From an uncultured Lachnospiraceae bacterium (GTDB taxonomy: Bacteria; Bacillota; Clostridia; Lachnospirales; Lachnospiraceae): 33,654 bases of DNA. This document shows, piece by piece, positions 33,500 through 33,654 of the stretch (positions are counted from its first letter, which is position 1; each line of letters begins with the position of its first letter). A program made the position numbers and the translations under genes. The stretch lies in assembly GCA_950097145.1 (NCBI GenBank), contig CATNCF010000033.1, positions 1 to 33,654 on the forward strand, given 5' to 3'. The notes beneath the pieces were generated by a model. That model was given only the letters and a program-made list of their open reading frames with translations. It ran no database searches and was not told the DNA's origin.

Positions 33500-33600
33500 A
33501 ATTTGTGTTTTGAGATGGAAAAATTAAATACTCAAACTTCCCATATTAAAAATGGGGTATGCACCTTGAAAAATCAATACTTTAGCGCACAAAATAGTAA

Positions 33601-33654
33601 TCAAGCAGCATTTTGCCCATATTCCAGGGCTTCCCGCATGTATTTTGGCAGCCT
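33601..33654 (-). CDS. Possible C-terminal end of a minus-strand gene, partial
   Basis: The last bases, read on the minus strand, give RLPKYMREALEYGQNAA and then a TGA stop. It looks like a protein C-terminus but is too short to assign. Between 33500 and 33600 I see only a weak five-base hairpin (CCCAT at 33540, ATGGG at 33552). Confidence 0.35.
   Translation of the reverse strand, partial: RLPKYMREALEYGQNAA

Noticed and set aside
33530..33560. Terminator after mnmA
   Set aside because: The only hairpin has a five-base stem and no T run, so I do not call it.
1..33654. CRISPR array, tRNA or rRNA genes
   Set aside because: No regularly spaced repeats, no cloverleaf with a TTCGA-type arm and no rRNA segment were seen.

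Overview
The window looks like chromosome of a Gram-positive gut Clostridium, most likely a Lachnospiraceae member. The grounds are the strong AGGAGG-type ribosome sites, several TTG starts, the gene order tig-clpP-clpX-lon-engB, the iscR-nifS-nifU-mnmA cluster, and protein types common in that family (sce7726, DUF3990, YolD, a periplasmic-binding-like GGDEF protein, a SpoVB-like flippase). I could run no searches; all family calls come from motifs I can read.

Layout. Bases 1-3006 are accessory. A visibly AT-rich block holds the start of a STAND-like P-loop ATPase (minus, cut by the window edge) head to head with a thymidylate-kinase-like gene. It is followed by a XerC/D-type recombinase and a 158-bp inverted-repeat element. 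Bases 3129-6167 hold a Y-family DNA polymerase overlapping a YolD-like gene, convergent with rmuC. Bases 6387-9668 carry a YgjP-like metalloprotease, a DJ-1/PfpI protein, a DUF3990 ADP-ribosyltransferase-like gene with a tightly coupled unknown partner, and a PdaA-like polysaccharide deacetylase. Bases 9727-10037 hold decayed remains of a PadR regulator and probably its DUF2812 partner. Then come an sce7726 protein, a large hybrid histidine kinase with two receiver domains, and an HMGL-like aldolase.

Bases 15172-21367 are a protein quality-control operon: trigger factor, ClpP, ClpX, Lon and the ribosome-assembly GTPase EngB, behind a structured leader. It runs with short gaps into a zinc/manganese-type ABC transporter (binding protein, ATPase, permease), a small cysteine-rich protein and an AI-2E-family membrane protein. 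A clear terminator ends that series at 25417. Next are a histidine phosphatase (minus), a GGDEF protein with a LacI-like sensor domain, and a SpoVB/MATE-type flippase (minus). The right end is an Fe-S and tRNA-thiolation operon: an IscR-type Rrf2 regulator with its own promoter and a dyad that may be its operator, then NifS, NifU and MnmA. In the expected pathway NifS supplies sulfur to both NifU (Fe-S clusters) and MnmA (2-thiouridine in tRNA), and IscR senses Fe-S supply.

Most of the window is ordinary core genome. The stretches most likely to hold something undescribed are the ATPase/kinase pair at the left edge, the DUF3990 pair, the palindromic repeat family (2849-3006 and 6195-6232), and the structured leaders before the aldolase and tig genes. 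No CRISPR array, rRNA or tRNA gene was seen.
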